This document shows, piece after piece, positions 45,142 to 54,213 of a stretch of 64,000 nucleotides of DNA. The notes beneath the pieces were generated by a model. That model had not been told where the DNA came from. It saw nothing but the letters and a program-made list of their open reading frames with translations, and made no database searches. How positions within the stretch are numbered: position 1 is the first letter of the stretch; each line of letters starts with the position of its first letter. Source of the stretch: Acidobacteriota bacterium (GTDB lineage Bacteria > Acidobacteriota > G020349885); the NCBI GenBank assembly GCA_020349885.1, contig CP070701.1, forward strand, positions 1,604,846 through 1,668,845, given 5' to 3'. The translations under genes were made by a program, and so were the position numbers.

Positions 45142-46734
45142 ATGAAAAAATCGCTTCAAATCGCTTTCCTCGCGGGAATCCTTCTCGCGCTTTTCCACCC
45201 CGCTGCCTTTGCCGAGATAACCTGGGCGCGTACCTACGGCGGCGGTGGTAGTGATGTTGCCTATTCCGTCCAGCAGACCAGGGATGGCGGCTACGTCGTG
45301 GCGGGAATTACCAACTCCTTCGGCGCTGACTATTATGATGACGATTATGATATTTTGGTGTTGAAGCTGGACGCCTTGGGAAAAATCCGGTGGCAGAAGA
45401 CCTACGGCGGTGCTTCGGACGATTGCGCCTACTCCATCCAGCAGACCACGGACGGCGGCTACGTCGTGGCAGGATATACGTTCTCCTTCGGCGTTGGCGG
45501 CGGCGTCTGGCCTGGCTACATGAACATCTGGGTTCTGAAACTGGACGCTGATGGGAATGTTGGCCCGTTATTTCCTGGAACATGGCGGAGGGCCTATGGG
45601 GGGGATGATTGGGATGAAGCCAGATCCGTCCAACAGACTGCGGACGGCGGCTTCATCGTGTCAGGGTATACGTGGAGCTTCGGCGGGCCCCGCCGGAATG
45701 CTTGGGTATTGAAGCTGAACCCCTATGGGCGTGTAATATGGCAGAAGGTTTACGGCGGGGACGAAGTCACCTCCATCCAGCAGACCATGGACGGCGGCTT
45801 CGTCGCGTCGGGGTATATCGACACCGACACTCCTGCATGGCCTGATGGATGGCTTGATAATGATATCTGGGTTCTGAGGCTGGATGCCTGGGGAAATGTC
45901 TATTGGTCGAAGAGCTATGGCAGTGGCAACTGGGAATTTACCGCCTCCATCGAGGAAACAACGTGTTGCGGCTTCGTCGTGACAGGAGCAACTTGGTCTG
46001 ATGACAGTCAATCTTTTGATGTCTTGGTGCTGAAGCTTGGCGCCTCAGGCAACGTCTCTTGGCAGAAGACCTACAGCAGAATCATTATGGATGAGTGGCC
46101 CGCCTCCATCCGGCAGACCGCGGACGGCGGCTTCGTCGTGGCAGGATATACAGATTCTGTTGGCGCGGGCGGTTATGATTTCTGGGTACTGAAGCTGGAC
46201 GTCTGCGGCAACGTCACGTGGCAGAAGACCTATTACAACGGGTCTCCTACTAAGATTGGCGAGCCCATCCAGCAGACCGGGGACGGCGGCTACGTCGTGG
46301 CAGGATATACAGACTCTGTTGGCGCGGGCGGTTATGATTTCTGGGTACTGAAGCTGGACGCCAACGGAGAGATTGACCCGTCCTGCACGTTTTATTCCGA
46401 TACCTTCGTGACGAGCGCGAATTCCACGATTGAGACCCGCGACGCCTCCAGGTGGTGGACGAAATCTACAATGATGTCCGAAGAGAGCAACGTGACGAGC
46501 GTGGATTCCGAGGTCACTTTCTTTGAGCAATGCGCGAACCCGGACTTCGACGGTGACGGCGAGCCCAATGCCACGGACAACTGCCCGATGGTGCCGAACA
46601 ATCAGGATGAAGATGCGGACGGCGACGACGTCGGCGACGCGTGCGACCCAGATTATTTGATGATGATTCGGGCTATGCGGGAAGCAATCGAGGAGCGGAA
46701 AGTGATCGAGAAGTGGTTCTTGCCATCTCCTTGA
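45142..46734 (+). CDS. Secreted repeat protein with type-3 thrombospondin tail
   Basis: 530 residues. Signal peptide (1-24, ending AAFA). About seven repeats of 45-60 residues with the pattern W-KTYGG---D-A-SIQQT-DGGYVVAGYT-SFG---D-WVLKLDA-GN, a blade-like beta repeat expected to form a propeller. The C-terminal part has a calcium-binding type-3 thrombospondin segment (DFDGDGEPNATDNCPMVPNN / DEDADGDDVGDACDPD, about 470-510). AAGGAGA precedes the ATG. Such proteins are exported, often surface-attached; the function is unknown. Codon use appears less GC-rich than the flanking core genes. Confidence 0.88.
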   Translation: MKKSLQIAFLAGILLALFHPAAFAEITWARTYGGGGSDVAYSVQQTRDGGYVVAGITNSFGADYYDDDYDILVLKLDALGKIRWQKTYGGASDDCAYSIQQTTDGGYVVAGYTFSFGVGGGVWPGYMNIWVLKLDADGNVGPLFPGTWRRAYGGDDWDEARSVQQTADGGFIVSGYTWSFGGPRRNAWVLKLNPYGRVIWQKVYGGDEVTSIQQTMDGGFVASGYIDTDTPAWPDGWLDNDIWVLRLDAWGNVYWSKSYGSGNWEFTASIEETTCCGFVVTGATWSDDSQSFDVLVLKLGASGNVSWQKTYSRIIMDEWPASIRQTADGGFVVAGYTDSVGAGGYDFWVLKLDVCGNVTWQKTYYNGSPTKIGEPIQQTGDGGYVVAGYTDSVGAGGYDFWVLKLDANGEIDPSCTFYSDTFVTSANSTIETRDASRWWTKSTMMSEESNVTSVDSEVTFFEQCANPDFDGDGEPNATDNCPMVPNNQDEDADGDDVGDACDPDYLMMIRAMREAIEERKVIEKWFLPSP

Positions 46735-46785
46735 CAAGCCGCCGGGGCGGCGCCATGTTGCAGGGGATGAGACCAGCAAGCAAAA

Positions 46786-46862
46786 TAGCTGTTAGCAGTT
46801 GGCAGTTAGCGACTGGAAAATTTTAAATTCCGCTCGCCAACGGCCAAAGGCTAACGGCCAAC
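46786..46862. repeat. Decayed GTTAGC/CTAACGG-type intergenic repeats
   Basis: Imperfect copies of GTTAGCAGTTGGCAGTTAGC on one side and their near-complement GCCAACGGCCAAAGGCTAACGG on the other, around an AATTTTAAATT core. It lies in the 256-nt gap after the thrombospondin-tail gene; the rest of the gap to 46,990 shows small GC-rich palindromes (GGCATAATGCC) and no gene. Confidence 0.5.
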
Positions 46863-46990
46863 GGCGCCTTCAGTTATTCGGTTCTGAGCCGCAGGCGAAG
46901 GATCGGAAGACCCCCCCGCTCCTCGCAAGGAAGGAGTGAGGAAGACGCCTCGCTTGCTTCGAGAGGACATGGCATAATGCCCTCTCAGCG

Positions 46991-48187
46991 ATGACCTCCA
47001 AGTCCATCAAGCCCGTAAAGCACAAGCCCAAACCCAAGCGCGCTCCCGGCTTCTCGACCCGCGCCATTCACGCGGGCTACAGGCCCGAGCCCGTGACCGG
47101 CTCCGTGATACCGCCCCTTTACCTGACCTCCACCTTCGAGATGGAGAGCCTCGGAAAATACCGCGACGGCTACGATTACTCGCGCTCTAAGCACCCCAAC
47201 CGCGTCATGCTCGAGCGGACGGTGGCGTCGCTCGAGGGCGGCCGGTACGCCAGCGCCTACGCCTCGGGCGTGGCCGCCGTCGCGGCCGTCATGGGCCTTC
47301 TCAAGCCGGGCGACCACGTCATCGCATCCGAGAGCATCTACGGCGGCACGTACCGCCTGTTCGAGCGCATCCTGCGCGGCCGGGGGCTCGACCTCGCGTA
47401 CGCGGACGTGTCGCGCCCGGAGAACATCGAGCGGGCGGCGACGCCCCGGACCCGGATGGTCTACGTCGAGTCGCCCACGAATCCGCTTCTCAGGCTCGTG
47501 GACCTTCGCGCCGTCTCCAAAGTCTGCCGCAAGCACCGCTGGCTGCACGCCGTGGACAACACGTTCATGACGCCCGTCTCTCAGCGGCCGCTCTCGCTCG
47601 GTGTGAGCATCGTCATTCACTCGACCACGAAATTCCTCAACGGCCACAGCGACTCGCTGGGCGGAGTCGTGGTCACCTCGAGCAAGCGCCTCGCGGACTG
47701 GCTGCATTTTCTCCAAAAGTCCACGGGCGCCGTTCTGAGCCCCTTCGACTGCTGGCTCGTGCTCCGGAGCCTCAAGACCCTGGTGCCGCGCATGGCGGCG
47801 CACGAGCGAAACGCGCGGCGCCTGGCGAAGTTTCTCGACGGCCACCGCAAGGTCAAGCGCGTCATCTATCCCGGCCTCGCCTCGCACCCGCAGCACAGCC
47901 TCGCGAAGCGCCAGGCGGGGGGGTTCGGCGCGATCATCACGTTCGACCTCGGCTCCAAGCAGCGCGCCGCCCGGTTCTTGAATTCGCTCAAGCTCTGCAT
48001 CCTCGCCGAGAGCCTCGGCGGTGTCGAGACGCTTGTCTCGCAACCCGCCACGATGTCGCACGCCTTCGTTCCGACCGCCGAGAAGAAACGCCTGGGCATC
48101 ACCGAGGGCCTCGTGCGCATCTCCGTGGGCCTGGAGGACGTCGAGGATCTGGAGGAGGATTTGCAGCAGGCGCTTGCGAAGCTTTAA
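46991..48187 (+). CDS. Cys/Met-metabolism PLP enzyme (cystathionine gamma-synthase/lyase type)
   Basis: 398 residues of fold-type I, with PLP Lys214 in HSTTKFLNGHSD. Other family motifs: TRAIHAGY, DYSRSKHPNR, EGGRYASAYASGVAA, VYVESPTNPLLR, VDNTFMTP and LAESLGGVETLVSQPATMSHA. It makes or breaks C-S bonds of cystathionine, methionine or O-acyl-homoserine; motifs alone do not tell synthase from lyase. The N terminus has about 20 extra Lys/Pro-rich residues. It stands alone in front of ftsE. Confidence 0.92.
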   Translation: MTSKSIKPVKHKPKPKRAPGFSTRAIHAGYRPEPVTGSVIPPLYLTSTFEMESLGKYRDGYDYSRSKHPNRVMLERTVASLEGGRYASAYASGVAAVAAVMGLLKPGDHVIASESIYGGTYRLFERILRGRGLDLAYADVSRPENIERAATPRTRMVYVESPTNPLLRLVDLRAVSKVCRKHRWLHAVDNTFMTPVSQRPLSLGVSIVIHSTTKFLNGHSDSLGGVVVTSSKRLADWLHFLQKSTGAVLSPFDCWLVLRSLKTLVPRMAAHERNARRLAKFLDGHRKVKRVIYPGLASHPQHSLAKRQAGGFGAIITFDLGSKQRAARFLNSLKLCILAESLGGVETLVSQPATMSHAFVPTAEKKRLGITEGLVRISVGLEDVEDLEEDLQQALAKL

Positions 48188-48297
48188 AATGCTCTCTTGC
48201 AAAGGCCGCTTCTTCCCCAATGCCAAAGGGGGCGGCGTGGAAAGCCCTACAGCGGAGCGAACTTAATAGCAGGGAGCGCCGAGGTCGCCGAAACGCC

Positions 48298-48989
<692 letters not shown>

Positions 48990-48993
<4 letters not shown>

Positions 48994-49889
48994 AGACGCT
49001 GGCGCGCGCGCTTTGGTATTTTTTCGAGGAGGCGGCGCACCACCTCATGGCGAACCGCGTGATGACCGGGCTCGCCGTGGCGACGACCGCCGTGGCGTTC
49101 TTCATCACGGGGCTTCTCCTGCTCTTCAACCAGACCGCCGCGGAGGGGCTGCGCCTCTGGGCCCAGCGCGCGGAGGTGAACCTTTTTCTCGACGACGCGC
49201 TCACACCGAGCGAAACGGCCGCCCTGGTCGAAACGCTCTCCGAGCGCCCCGACGTGGAGGCGGTGCACGCCATCGGAAAGAACGATGCCGTGCGGCAGCT
49301 CGAAACGCTTTTTCCCGCGCTGCGCGAAAGCCTTTCGCTCCTCGAGGCGAACCCCCTGCCCGCCAGCCTCGAGGTCACGCTCCGGCCCGAGTACGGGACG
49401 CCCGACTCGGTGCGCCGCTTCGTCGAGGAGGGTCGCGCCCTTCCGGGCGTGACCGACCTCCAGTACGACCTCCCGTGGATGGAGCGCGTCGAGCGTGCGC
49501 TCTGGTGGGCGAGGTGCCTGGGTTACGCCCTGGCGTCGGTGTTTCTGATCTCGACGGCCTTCACGCTCTCGAACGTCGTGCGCATCACCGTCTACGCGCG
49601 GCGCGACGAGATCGCCATCATGCGCGTGGTGGGCGCGACGAACGCGTTCATCAAGGGGCCTTTCCTTCTCGAAGCGGCCGCCGAAGGAGCCGCCGGTGCC
49701 GTGCTCGGGCTCGCGGCGCTTTACGGCGCCCACCAGGTGGCCTCGCTGGGACTCTCGCGCCTTCCCTGGGCCGGGGCGATGGCGCACGATTTCCTCTCCG
49801 CCGGCTCGATCGCCGCGCTGGCCGCTGCCGCGGCCGCCATGGGAATGGCGGGAAGCATGCTCGCCCTTCGGCGGCTTCCGACCGTTTAG
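48990..49889 (+). CDS. ftsX: Cell-division membrane protein FtsX
   Basis: 299 residues with the FtsX layout: one N-terminal helix (about 20-45), an extracytoplasmic domain (AEVNLFLDDALTPSE... to about 160), and three C-terminal helices containing RRDEIAIMRVVGATNAFIKGPF. It recruits or activates peptidoglycan hydrolases together with FtsE. No hydrolase gene follows directly, but a lytic transglycosylase lies at 60,884. Confidence 0.95.
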
Positions 49890-49973
49890 CCGGGGCGATG
49901 GCGTACGTGCATGACAAGACGATACTTCCTTCGGTAGGATTCTATAAGATTCTATATGACGTGATTCGACAGA

Positions 49974-50003
49974 TTGATAGCCCGCCGCCCGCTGGAGTAT
50001 AAT
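49974..50003 (+). promoter_or_regulatory. Promoter of the HMA-domain protein gene
   Basis: TTGATA (49974-49979), 18-bp spacer, consensus TATAAT (49998-50003). Leader of about 65 nt to the ATG at 50077. It lies in the 187-nt gap after ftsX, which otherwise shows only AT-richer sequence with TATA-like words. Confidence 0.65.
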
Positions 50004-50076
50004 CATCCTTCATTAAGCCTACATACCGCCTGGAGTTAAATAATACTTATCCATGACAAAAGGAGACGAACAAATC

Positions 50077-50619
50077 ATGAAACAAAGAAACGTAGCCCTC
50101 AGCACAGTGCTTGTGCTGGTCGTGGCCGCGGGTTTCGCCTTTGCCGCCACGGAGTCCGACTCGGCCCTGGAAACGGCCGGAGCTGAGCCCGCGGAGGAAG
50201 CCGCCGTGGAAGAAGCTGAGCCCGCGGAGGAAGCCGCCGCGGAAGAGGCTGAGCCTGCGGAGGAAGCCGCCGCGGAAGAGGCTGAGCCTGCGGAGGAAGC
50301 CGCCGCAGAAGAAGCTGAGCCCGCGGAGGAAGCCGCCATGGAAGAGGCTGAACCCGCGGAGGAAGCCCCCGTAGAGGAAGCAGAAGCTGAAGCGGAAGGC
50401 GCCGTGAAGACCTGCCGCCTCGACGTGCAGGGAATGCACTGCGGCGGATGCGCCGTCCGGGGCCAGCGCGCGCTCGAGGGCGTGAAAGGCGTAAAGAGCG
50501 CCAAGGTCAGCTTCCCGGACAAAGAGGCCGTCGTTGAATACGACGCCGACGAGACTTCTCCCGAAGAGCTGATAGCAGCGCTCGCAGCAACCAGACTGCG
50601 AGCGAAAGAAAAAGAGTAA
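50077..50619 (+). CDS. Exported heavy-metal-associated (MerP-like) protein with acidic repeat spacer
   Basis: 180 residues from the ATG at 50077 (AGGAG 11 nt upstream; an ATG at 50053 is the alternative). Signal peptide about 1-23. Residues 36-108 are a low-complexity spacer of six or so copies of an 11-residue unit, EPAEEAAAEEA. The C-terminal HMA domain carries GMHCGGC with Cys122 and Cys125. HMA domains bind Cu(I) or similar soft metals and hand them to ATPases; a periplasmic metal-binding role is likely. No metal-transport gene is nearby. Confidence 0.88.
   Translation: MKQRNVALSTVLVLVVAAGFAFAATESDSALETAGAEPAEEAAVEEAEPAEEAAAEEAEPAEEAAAEEAEPAEEAAAEEAEPAEEAAMEEAEPAEEAPVEEAEAEAEGAVKTCRLDVQGMHCGGCAVRGQRALEGVKGVKSAKVSFPDKEAVVEYDADETSPEELIAALAATRLRAKEKE
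50182..50385 (+). repeat. 33-bp coding tandem repeat
   Basis: About six copies of a 33-bp unit encoding EPAEEAAAEEA inside the HMA-protein gene, nearly identical at the DNA level, so the copy number may vary by slippage. Confidence 0.8.
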
Positions 50620-50743
50620 GGGGAAAAGTAGCGCGCTTTCCCGCCGAGGCGCCTCGAGTCCCGGAGAAACGTTCGAGCGCGCCTTTTCTCAGTCGCCCGT
50701 TTCCAGGAGTCGGCGGCCGGCAGGGGCTCCGCGCCCCGGCCGC

Positions 50744-51235
50744 TCACCACTCCACGTCCAGGCGCACGACGCGCTTTTCGTCCGTGCAATCCCTCAGAAG
50801 CTCGGCGATGGTCTTTTGAATAACGGGATGGCGAATCTCGGGAGCAATTTCCGCAAGCGGCATCAGCGCGAAGCGCCGCTCGTGGAGGCGGGGATGGGGA
50901 ATCGTTAAGTCCTTTTCTTCGACGGTGCGCGCGCCGTAGAGAAGGATGTCCAGGTCGATCTCCCGCTCCGCCCAGCGTCCGCGCACGACGCGCCCGAGGC
51001 GGCGCTCGATGTCCTTGACGTGCCTCAACAGCTCCAGCGGCGCAAGTGGAGTCTGCGCCTCGACGGCGGCGTTGAGATAGGGCTCCTGATCGTCCGATCC
51101 CTCGGGTTCGGAGGCGTAGAGTGACGAGCGGCTCAGCACGCGGATACGGTCTTCGGAAAGCGCTTCGACCGCCCGCCTCATAAATCCGCGCCTGTCACCC
51201 ACGTTTCCGCCCAGTCCGAGAAAGATGCTTTCCAT
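50744..51235 (-). CDS. folK: 2-amino-4-hydroxy-6-hydroxymethyldihydropteridine pyrophosphokinase
   Basis: 163 residues, a normal HPPK. Transfers pyrophosphate from ATP to hydroxymethyl-dihydropterin in folate synthesis. Motifs: FLGLGGNVGDRRG at 5-17, YASEPEGSDDQEPYLNAAVE, the ATP/Mg segment RGRWAEREIDLDILLYG, and IPHPRLHERRFALMPLAEIAP. The downstream gap (50620-50743) holds a strong GC-rich stem (GCGGCC...GGCCGC with GGGGC/GCCCC) that may end folK transcription. No other folate gene is adjacent. Confidence 0.96.
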   Translation of the reverse strand: MESIFLGLGGNVGDRRGFMRRAVEALSEDRIRVLSRSSLYASEPEGSDDQEPYLNAAVEAQTPLAPLELLRHVKDIERRLGRVVRGRWAEREIDLDILLYGARTVEEKDLTIPHPRLHERRFALMPLAEIAPEIRHPVIQKTIAELLRDCTDEKRVVRLDVEW

Positions 51236-51248
51236 TTGATTTCTTCCT

Positions 51249-51278
51249 ACGGTAGCACGCCGCCGCTGAGGCGTTCAA
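51249..51278 (-). promoter_or_regulatory. Promoter of folK, very short leader
   Basis: Minus strand TTGAAC (51278-51273), 18-bp spacer, TACCGT (51254-51249), 13 nt before the folK ATG; AGGAAG lies between. Confidence 0.45.
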
Positions 51279-51296
51279 CGCCTGCCAAGGCGCCCG

Positions 51297-51319
51297 CCCC
51301 GACGGGAGATCCGTCGGGG
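51297..51319. repeat. 9-bp-stem hairpin between divergent promoters
   Basis: CCCCGACGG (51297-51305) with CCGTCGGGG (51311-51319), loop GAGAT, placed between the folK and SDR promoters. Possible operator or dispersed palindrome. Confidence 0.5.
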
Positions 51320-51320
51320 C

Positions 51321-51349
51321 TTGCCCCGTCCGCGTGCTTCTGATAGGCT
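51321..51349 (+). promoter_or_regulatory. Possible promoter of the SDR gene
   Basis: TTGCCC (51321-51326), 17-bp spacer, TAGGCT (51344-51349), with a leader of about 35 nt. Confidence 0.35.
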
Positions 51350-51390
51350 GTGTCGCTCGCGCACACTGCGTCGAAGCAGACCTCTTTCCA

Positions 51391-52128
51391 ATGCGCTTGA
51401 AGGACAAAATTGCTGTGGTGACGGGCGGAGGCCGCGGCTTGGGCCGCGCGCTCGCGCTTCGCCTGGCCGAGGAAGGCGCCAGCGTGGTGGTCGCGGACCT
51501 CGCGCGAAGCGACATGGAGGCTACCGTCGAGGAAATCCGCGCCAAAGGCCACCGCGCCGCGGCCGTCGAGGCCGACATCTCGAGCTACGCCGACGCCAAC
51601 CGCATCGCTGAGGCGGCGGCCGAACTGGGAGGCGCGGACATTCTCGTCAACAACGCCGCCACCTACGTGCGCCACCTGACGGTGGATTTCCCGCCCGAGG
51701 AGTGGGAGCGCGTCATTCGCGTCAACCTCGTCGGAGCCTTCTTCGTGACGCGCGCCCTTCTTCCCGCCATGATTGCGGCGGGGCGCGGCACCATCATCAA
51801 TATCTCGTCCATCCATGGCCTCGTGGGGGACGAGAAACTGAGCGCGCACTGCGCCTCGAAGTTCGGCCTCATCGGCTTCACGCAGTCGCTCGCCAAGGAG
51901 CTGCGCTCCTACAACATCACCGTGAACGCCATCTGTCCGGGCGCCCTCTCCACGGCAAAGCCGGGTGACGCGGCCGCGACCAAGAAAGGGCTCGAGTCGC
52001 TCGTGCCGCCGCACGCCGTCGCCCAGGCGGTCATGTTCCTCGCCACGCAAAACCCGCCCGCGATCACCGGCGCGTCGCTCAACGTCTACGGCGGCACCGA
52101 CACGAAGATCACGGTGCATACCGCGTAG
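51391..52128 (+). CDS. Short-chain dehydrogenase/reductase with His in place of the catalytic Tyr
   Basis: 245 residues of the classical SDR fold: NAD(P)-binding TGGGRGLG (11-18), NNAA at 87-90, Asn112-type VNLVGAF, and INISSIHG with the active-site serine at 139-140. The YxxxK dyad reads H153-C-A-S-K157 (SAHCASKFGL): Lys157 is kept but Tyr153 is His (codon CAC, one transition from TAC). The rest, including the PGALSTAKPGD loop and the C-terminal ITGASLNVYGG, looks well preserved. It may be inactive, a binding protein, or use altered chemistry. The ATG at 51391 matches the usual N terminus. Confidence 0.9.
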   Translation: MRLKDKIAVVTGGGRGLGRALALRLAEEGASVVVADLARSDMEATVEEIRAKGHRAAAVEADISSYADANRIAEAAAELGGADILVNNAATYVRHLTVDFPPEEWERVIRVNLVGAFFVTRALLPAMIAAGRGTIINISSIHGLVGDEKLSAHCASKFGLIGFTQSLAKELRSYNITVNAICPGALSTAKPGDAAATKKGLESLVPPHAVAQAVMFLATQNPPAITGASLNVYGGTDTKITVHTA

Positions 52129-52164
52129 GGAGTACCAGCCGAAGGGGGGGCGGGCTCGGAGCCC

Positions 52165-52656
52165 TTACTTTTTTTGAGGGGCTTTCCTGCGTCTTGCGGC
52201 GGGTTTTTTTCCGCCGGGGAGCGGCTCCGAAGGGCCGAGCTTGCGTTTCTTGTCCGTCAATCCCCGCGCCAGGTCTTCAACGGTCATGGACTTGAGATAG
52301 GTCAGCATCTGCTCTCGCAGTTCTTTCCACGATTCGTGGATGGGGCATGGATTGCTATCGGAGCACCCGTAGAGTCCCACGGCGCAGCGCTCCTCGAGGT
52401 TCTCGCGGTCGATGAGCTGCATGATGTCGTAGAGGGAAATCTCCGAGGCGGGCTTTGCGAGCTTGAAGCCGCCCGTCGGCCCCTTGAAGGAGTGCAGGAG
52501 ACCGAATTTCACCAAATCCTGGAGGAGCTTCGCCAGGAAGTACAGGGGGATGTTCTCGGCTTTGGCGATGTTTTTCGCCATGCAGAAACCGTCCCCCTGG
52601 AGCGCGATGTGAATCAGCGCCCGGAACGAGTATTCACACGATTTCGAGTAAAGCAT
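52165..52656 (-). CDS. Rrf2-family regulator with IscR-type cluster ligands
   Basis: 163 residues. N-terminal winged helix (YSFRALIHIAL, LAKLLQDLVKFGLLHSFKGPTGGFKLAK) and three cysteines plus a histidine: C91, C98, C104 and H107, the same spacing as the C92/C98/C104/H107 [2Fe-2S] ligands of IscR. It should sense Fe-S status, redox or NO. The C terminus has an extra Lys/Arg/Pro-rich tail of about 25 residues. No isc or suf genes are in the window, so its targets are unknown. Confidence 0.9.
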   Translation of the reverse strand: MLYSKSCEYSFRALIHIALQGDGFCMAKNIAKAENIPLYFLAKLLQDLVKFGLLHSFKGPTGGFKLAKPASEISLYDIMQLIDRENLEERCAVGLYGCSDSNPCPIHESWKELREQMLTYLKSMTVEDLARGLTDKKRKLGPSEPLPGGKKPAARRRKAPQKK

Positions 52657-52752
52657 GCGTCCTCAAGGAAATTTTCGTCTTCCGAAGCCTTCGTATTGAG
52701 AAAGCAGGAGTTTAATATATTCCGGCGGAAATAGCAAGCTCCGGGGCCGCCG

Positions 52753-52836
52753 AAAAAAGTCCCCAAACCGTGCCCCCGTCTGCAGGTTCAGGGCAAGCGC
52801 CCACGTAGCCGGGGCCAAGCCTCAGGGGCACGGTTT
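52753..52836 (-). terminator. Probable hemL terminator (long GC-rich hairpin)
   Basis: A perfect 12-bp inverted repeat, AAACCGTGCCCC (52765-52776) with GGGGCACGGTTT (52825-52836), downstream of hemL on the minus strand. A run of six T (52758-52753) follows six bases after the stem. Inside the loop are smaller GGGC/GCCC stems. It forms most of the 216-nt gap between hemL and the Rrf2 gene; the Rrf2 promoter was not recognised. Confidence 0.5.
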
Positions 52837-52872
52837 CTTTGAAAGCTTCGGGAAGTGCGACTTGCGGCGGCG

Positions 52873-54171
52873 CTAGGACGCGCCGGCGGCCTTGGCAAAG
52901 GCCCGCTTGGCCACGCGAACGGTGTGCTTGATGTCCGCGTCCGAATGGGCCGTGGAGAGGAAGCACGCCTCGAACGGCGAGGGAGGGAGCATGATGCCGC
53001 TCTTGAGCATGGCGCGGAAGAACGCCACGAAGCGCGCCGCGTCCGACTTCTGCACCGAGGCGTAGTCGCGGACCGGCGCTTCGGAAAAGAACACGGTGAA
53101 CATGGAGCCGACGCGGTTGATGGTCACGGGAACGCCCGCCGCGCTCGCGGCCTTTTCAAAGCCCTCCTGCAGCGTTTTCCCCTGGCGCTCGAGGTGCTCG
53201 TAGGGGGACTCCTCGCGCAGGACGTCGAGCGTGGCAACGCCGGCCGCCATCGCGAGCGGGTTGCCGGAAAGCGTCCCCGCCTGGTAGACCGCGCCCTCGG
53301 GCGCGAGCATGTCCATGAGGTCCCGCCGTCCGCCGTAGGCCCCGACGGGAAGGCCGCCGCCCACGATTTTCCCGAGCGTCGTCAGGTCGGCGCGGACGCC
53401 GTAGCGCTCCTGCGCGCCGCCGTAGGCGACGCGGAAGCCGGTGATGACCTCGTCGAGGACGAGAAGCGCGCCGTGGCGGTCGCAGAGCGCGCGCAGCCCG
53501 CCGAGGAAATTCTCCTCGGGCGGCACGACGCCCATGTTGCCCGCGACGGGCTCGACGAGGATGCACGCGATGTCCCGCCCGTGCTCCTCCATCAGGCGCT
53601 CGACCGAGGCTAGGTCGTTGTAGGGCGCGGTGAGCGTGGGCTGGGTGAACTCCTTCGGGACGCCGGGTGTAGCGGGAATTCCCAGCGTGGCGATGCCGGA
53701 GCCGGCCTCCGCGAGGAGGTGGTCGGCGTGGCCGTGGTAGCCGCCCGCGAACTTCAGGATTTTCGAGCGCTCCGTCGCGGCGCGCGCGAGGCGCACGGCG
53801 CTCATCACGGCCTCGGTGCCGGAGTTCACGAAGCGCACCTTCTCTATGCCGGGGAACGCCGCGACGACGCGCTCCGCGAGCTCTACCTCGAGCGGCGAGC
53901 ACGTCCCGAAGCTCGTCCCGTTCGAAGCCGCCAACTGGACGGCGTCCACCACGCGGGGATGGGCGTGCCCCAGAATCATCGGCCCCCAGGAGCCCATGCA
54001 GTCGAGATAGGAGCGCCCCTCCACGTCCGTGACGAAGGCGCCCTTCGCGTAGGCGATGAACCGGGGAGTCTCGCCCACGGCCTTGTACGCGCGCACGGGG
54101 CTGTTCACGCCCCCCGGAAGGAGCGCCTGTGCTTTCTCGAACCACGCTTTGGAATTCATGCCGTCAGTCAT
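52873..54171 (-). CDS. hemL: Glutamate-1-semialdehyde 2,1-aminomutase
   Basis: 432 residues. Makes 5-aminolevulinate from glutamate-1-semialdehyde in the C5 route to haem. PLP Lys268 in TTLGKIVGGGLPVGAYGG; GGVNSPVRAYK at 20-30, NSGTEAVMSAVRLAR at 116-130, GGYHGHAD at 143-150 and LDEVITGFR at 239-247 are all as in the family. TTGGAGA lies about 7 nt before the ATG. It follows yidC after 42 nt on the same strand and may be co-transcribed with it. Confidence 0.97.
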   Translation of the reverse strand: MTDGMNSKAWFEKAQALLPGGVNSPVRAYKAVGETPRFIAYAKGAFVTDVEGRSYLDCMGSWGPMILGHAHPRVVDAVQLAASNGTSFGTCSPLEVELAERVVAAFPGIEKVRFVNSGTEAVMSAVRLARAATERSKILKFAGGYHGHADHLLAEAGSGIATLGIPATPGVPKEFTQPTLTAPYNDLASVERLMEEHGRDIACILVEPVAGNMGVVPPEENFLGGLRALCDRHGALLVLDEVITGFRVAYGGAQERYGVRADLTTLGKIVGGGLPVGAYGGRRDLMDMLAPEGAVYQAGTLSGNPLAMAAGVATLDVLREESPYEHLERQGKTLQEGFEKAASAAGVPVTINRVGSMFTVFFSEAPVRDYASVQKSDAARFVAFFRAMLKSGIMLPPSPFEACFLSTAHSDADIKHTVRVAKRAFAKAAGAS

Positions 54172-54213
54172 AGGAAGTCTCCAACAAAGTTTATAGAAGG
54201 TTTCGAGTACATT

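Noticed and set aside
46786-46862. Possible CRISPR remnant
   Set aside because: Short degenerate words without constant repeat and spacer lengths; no cas genes nearby.
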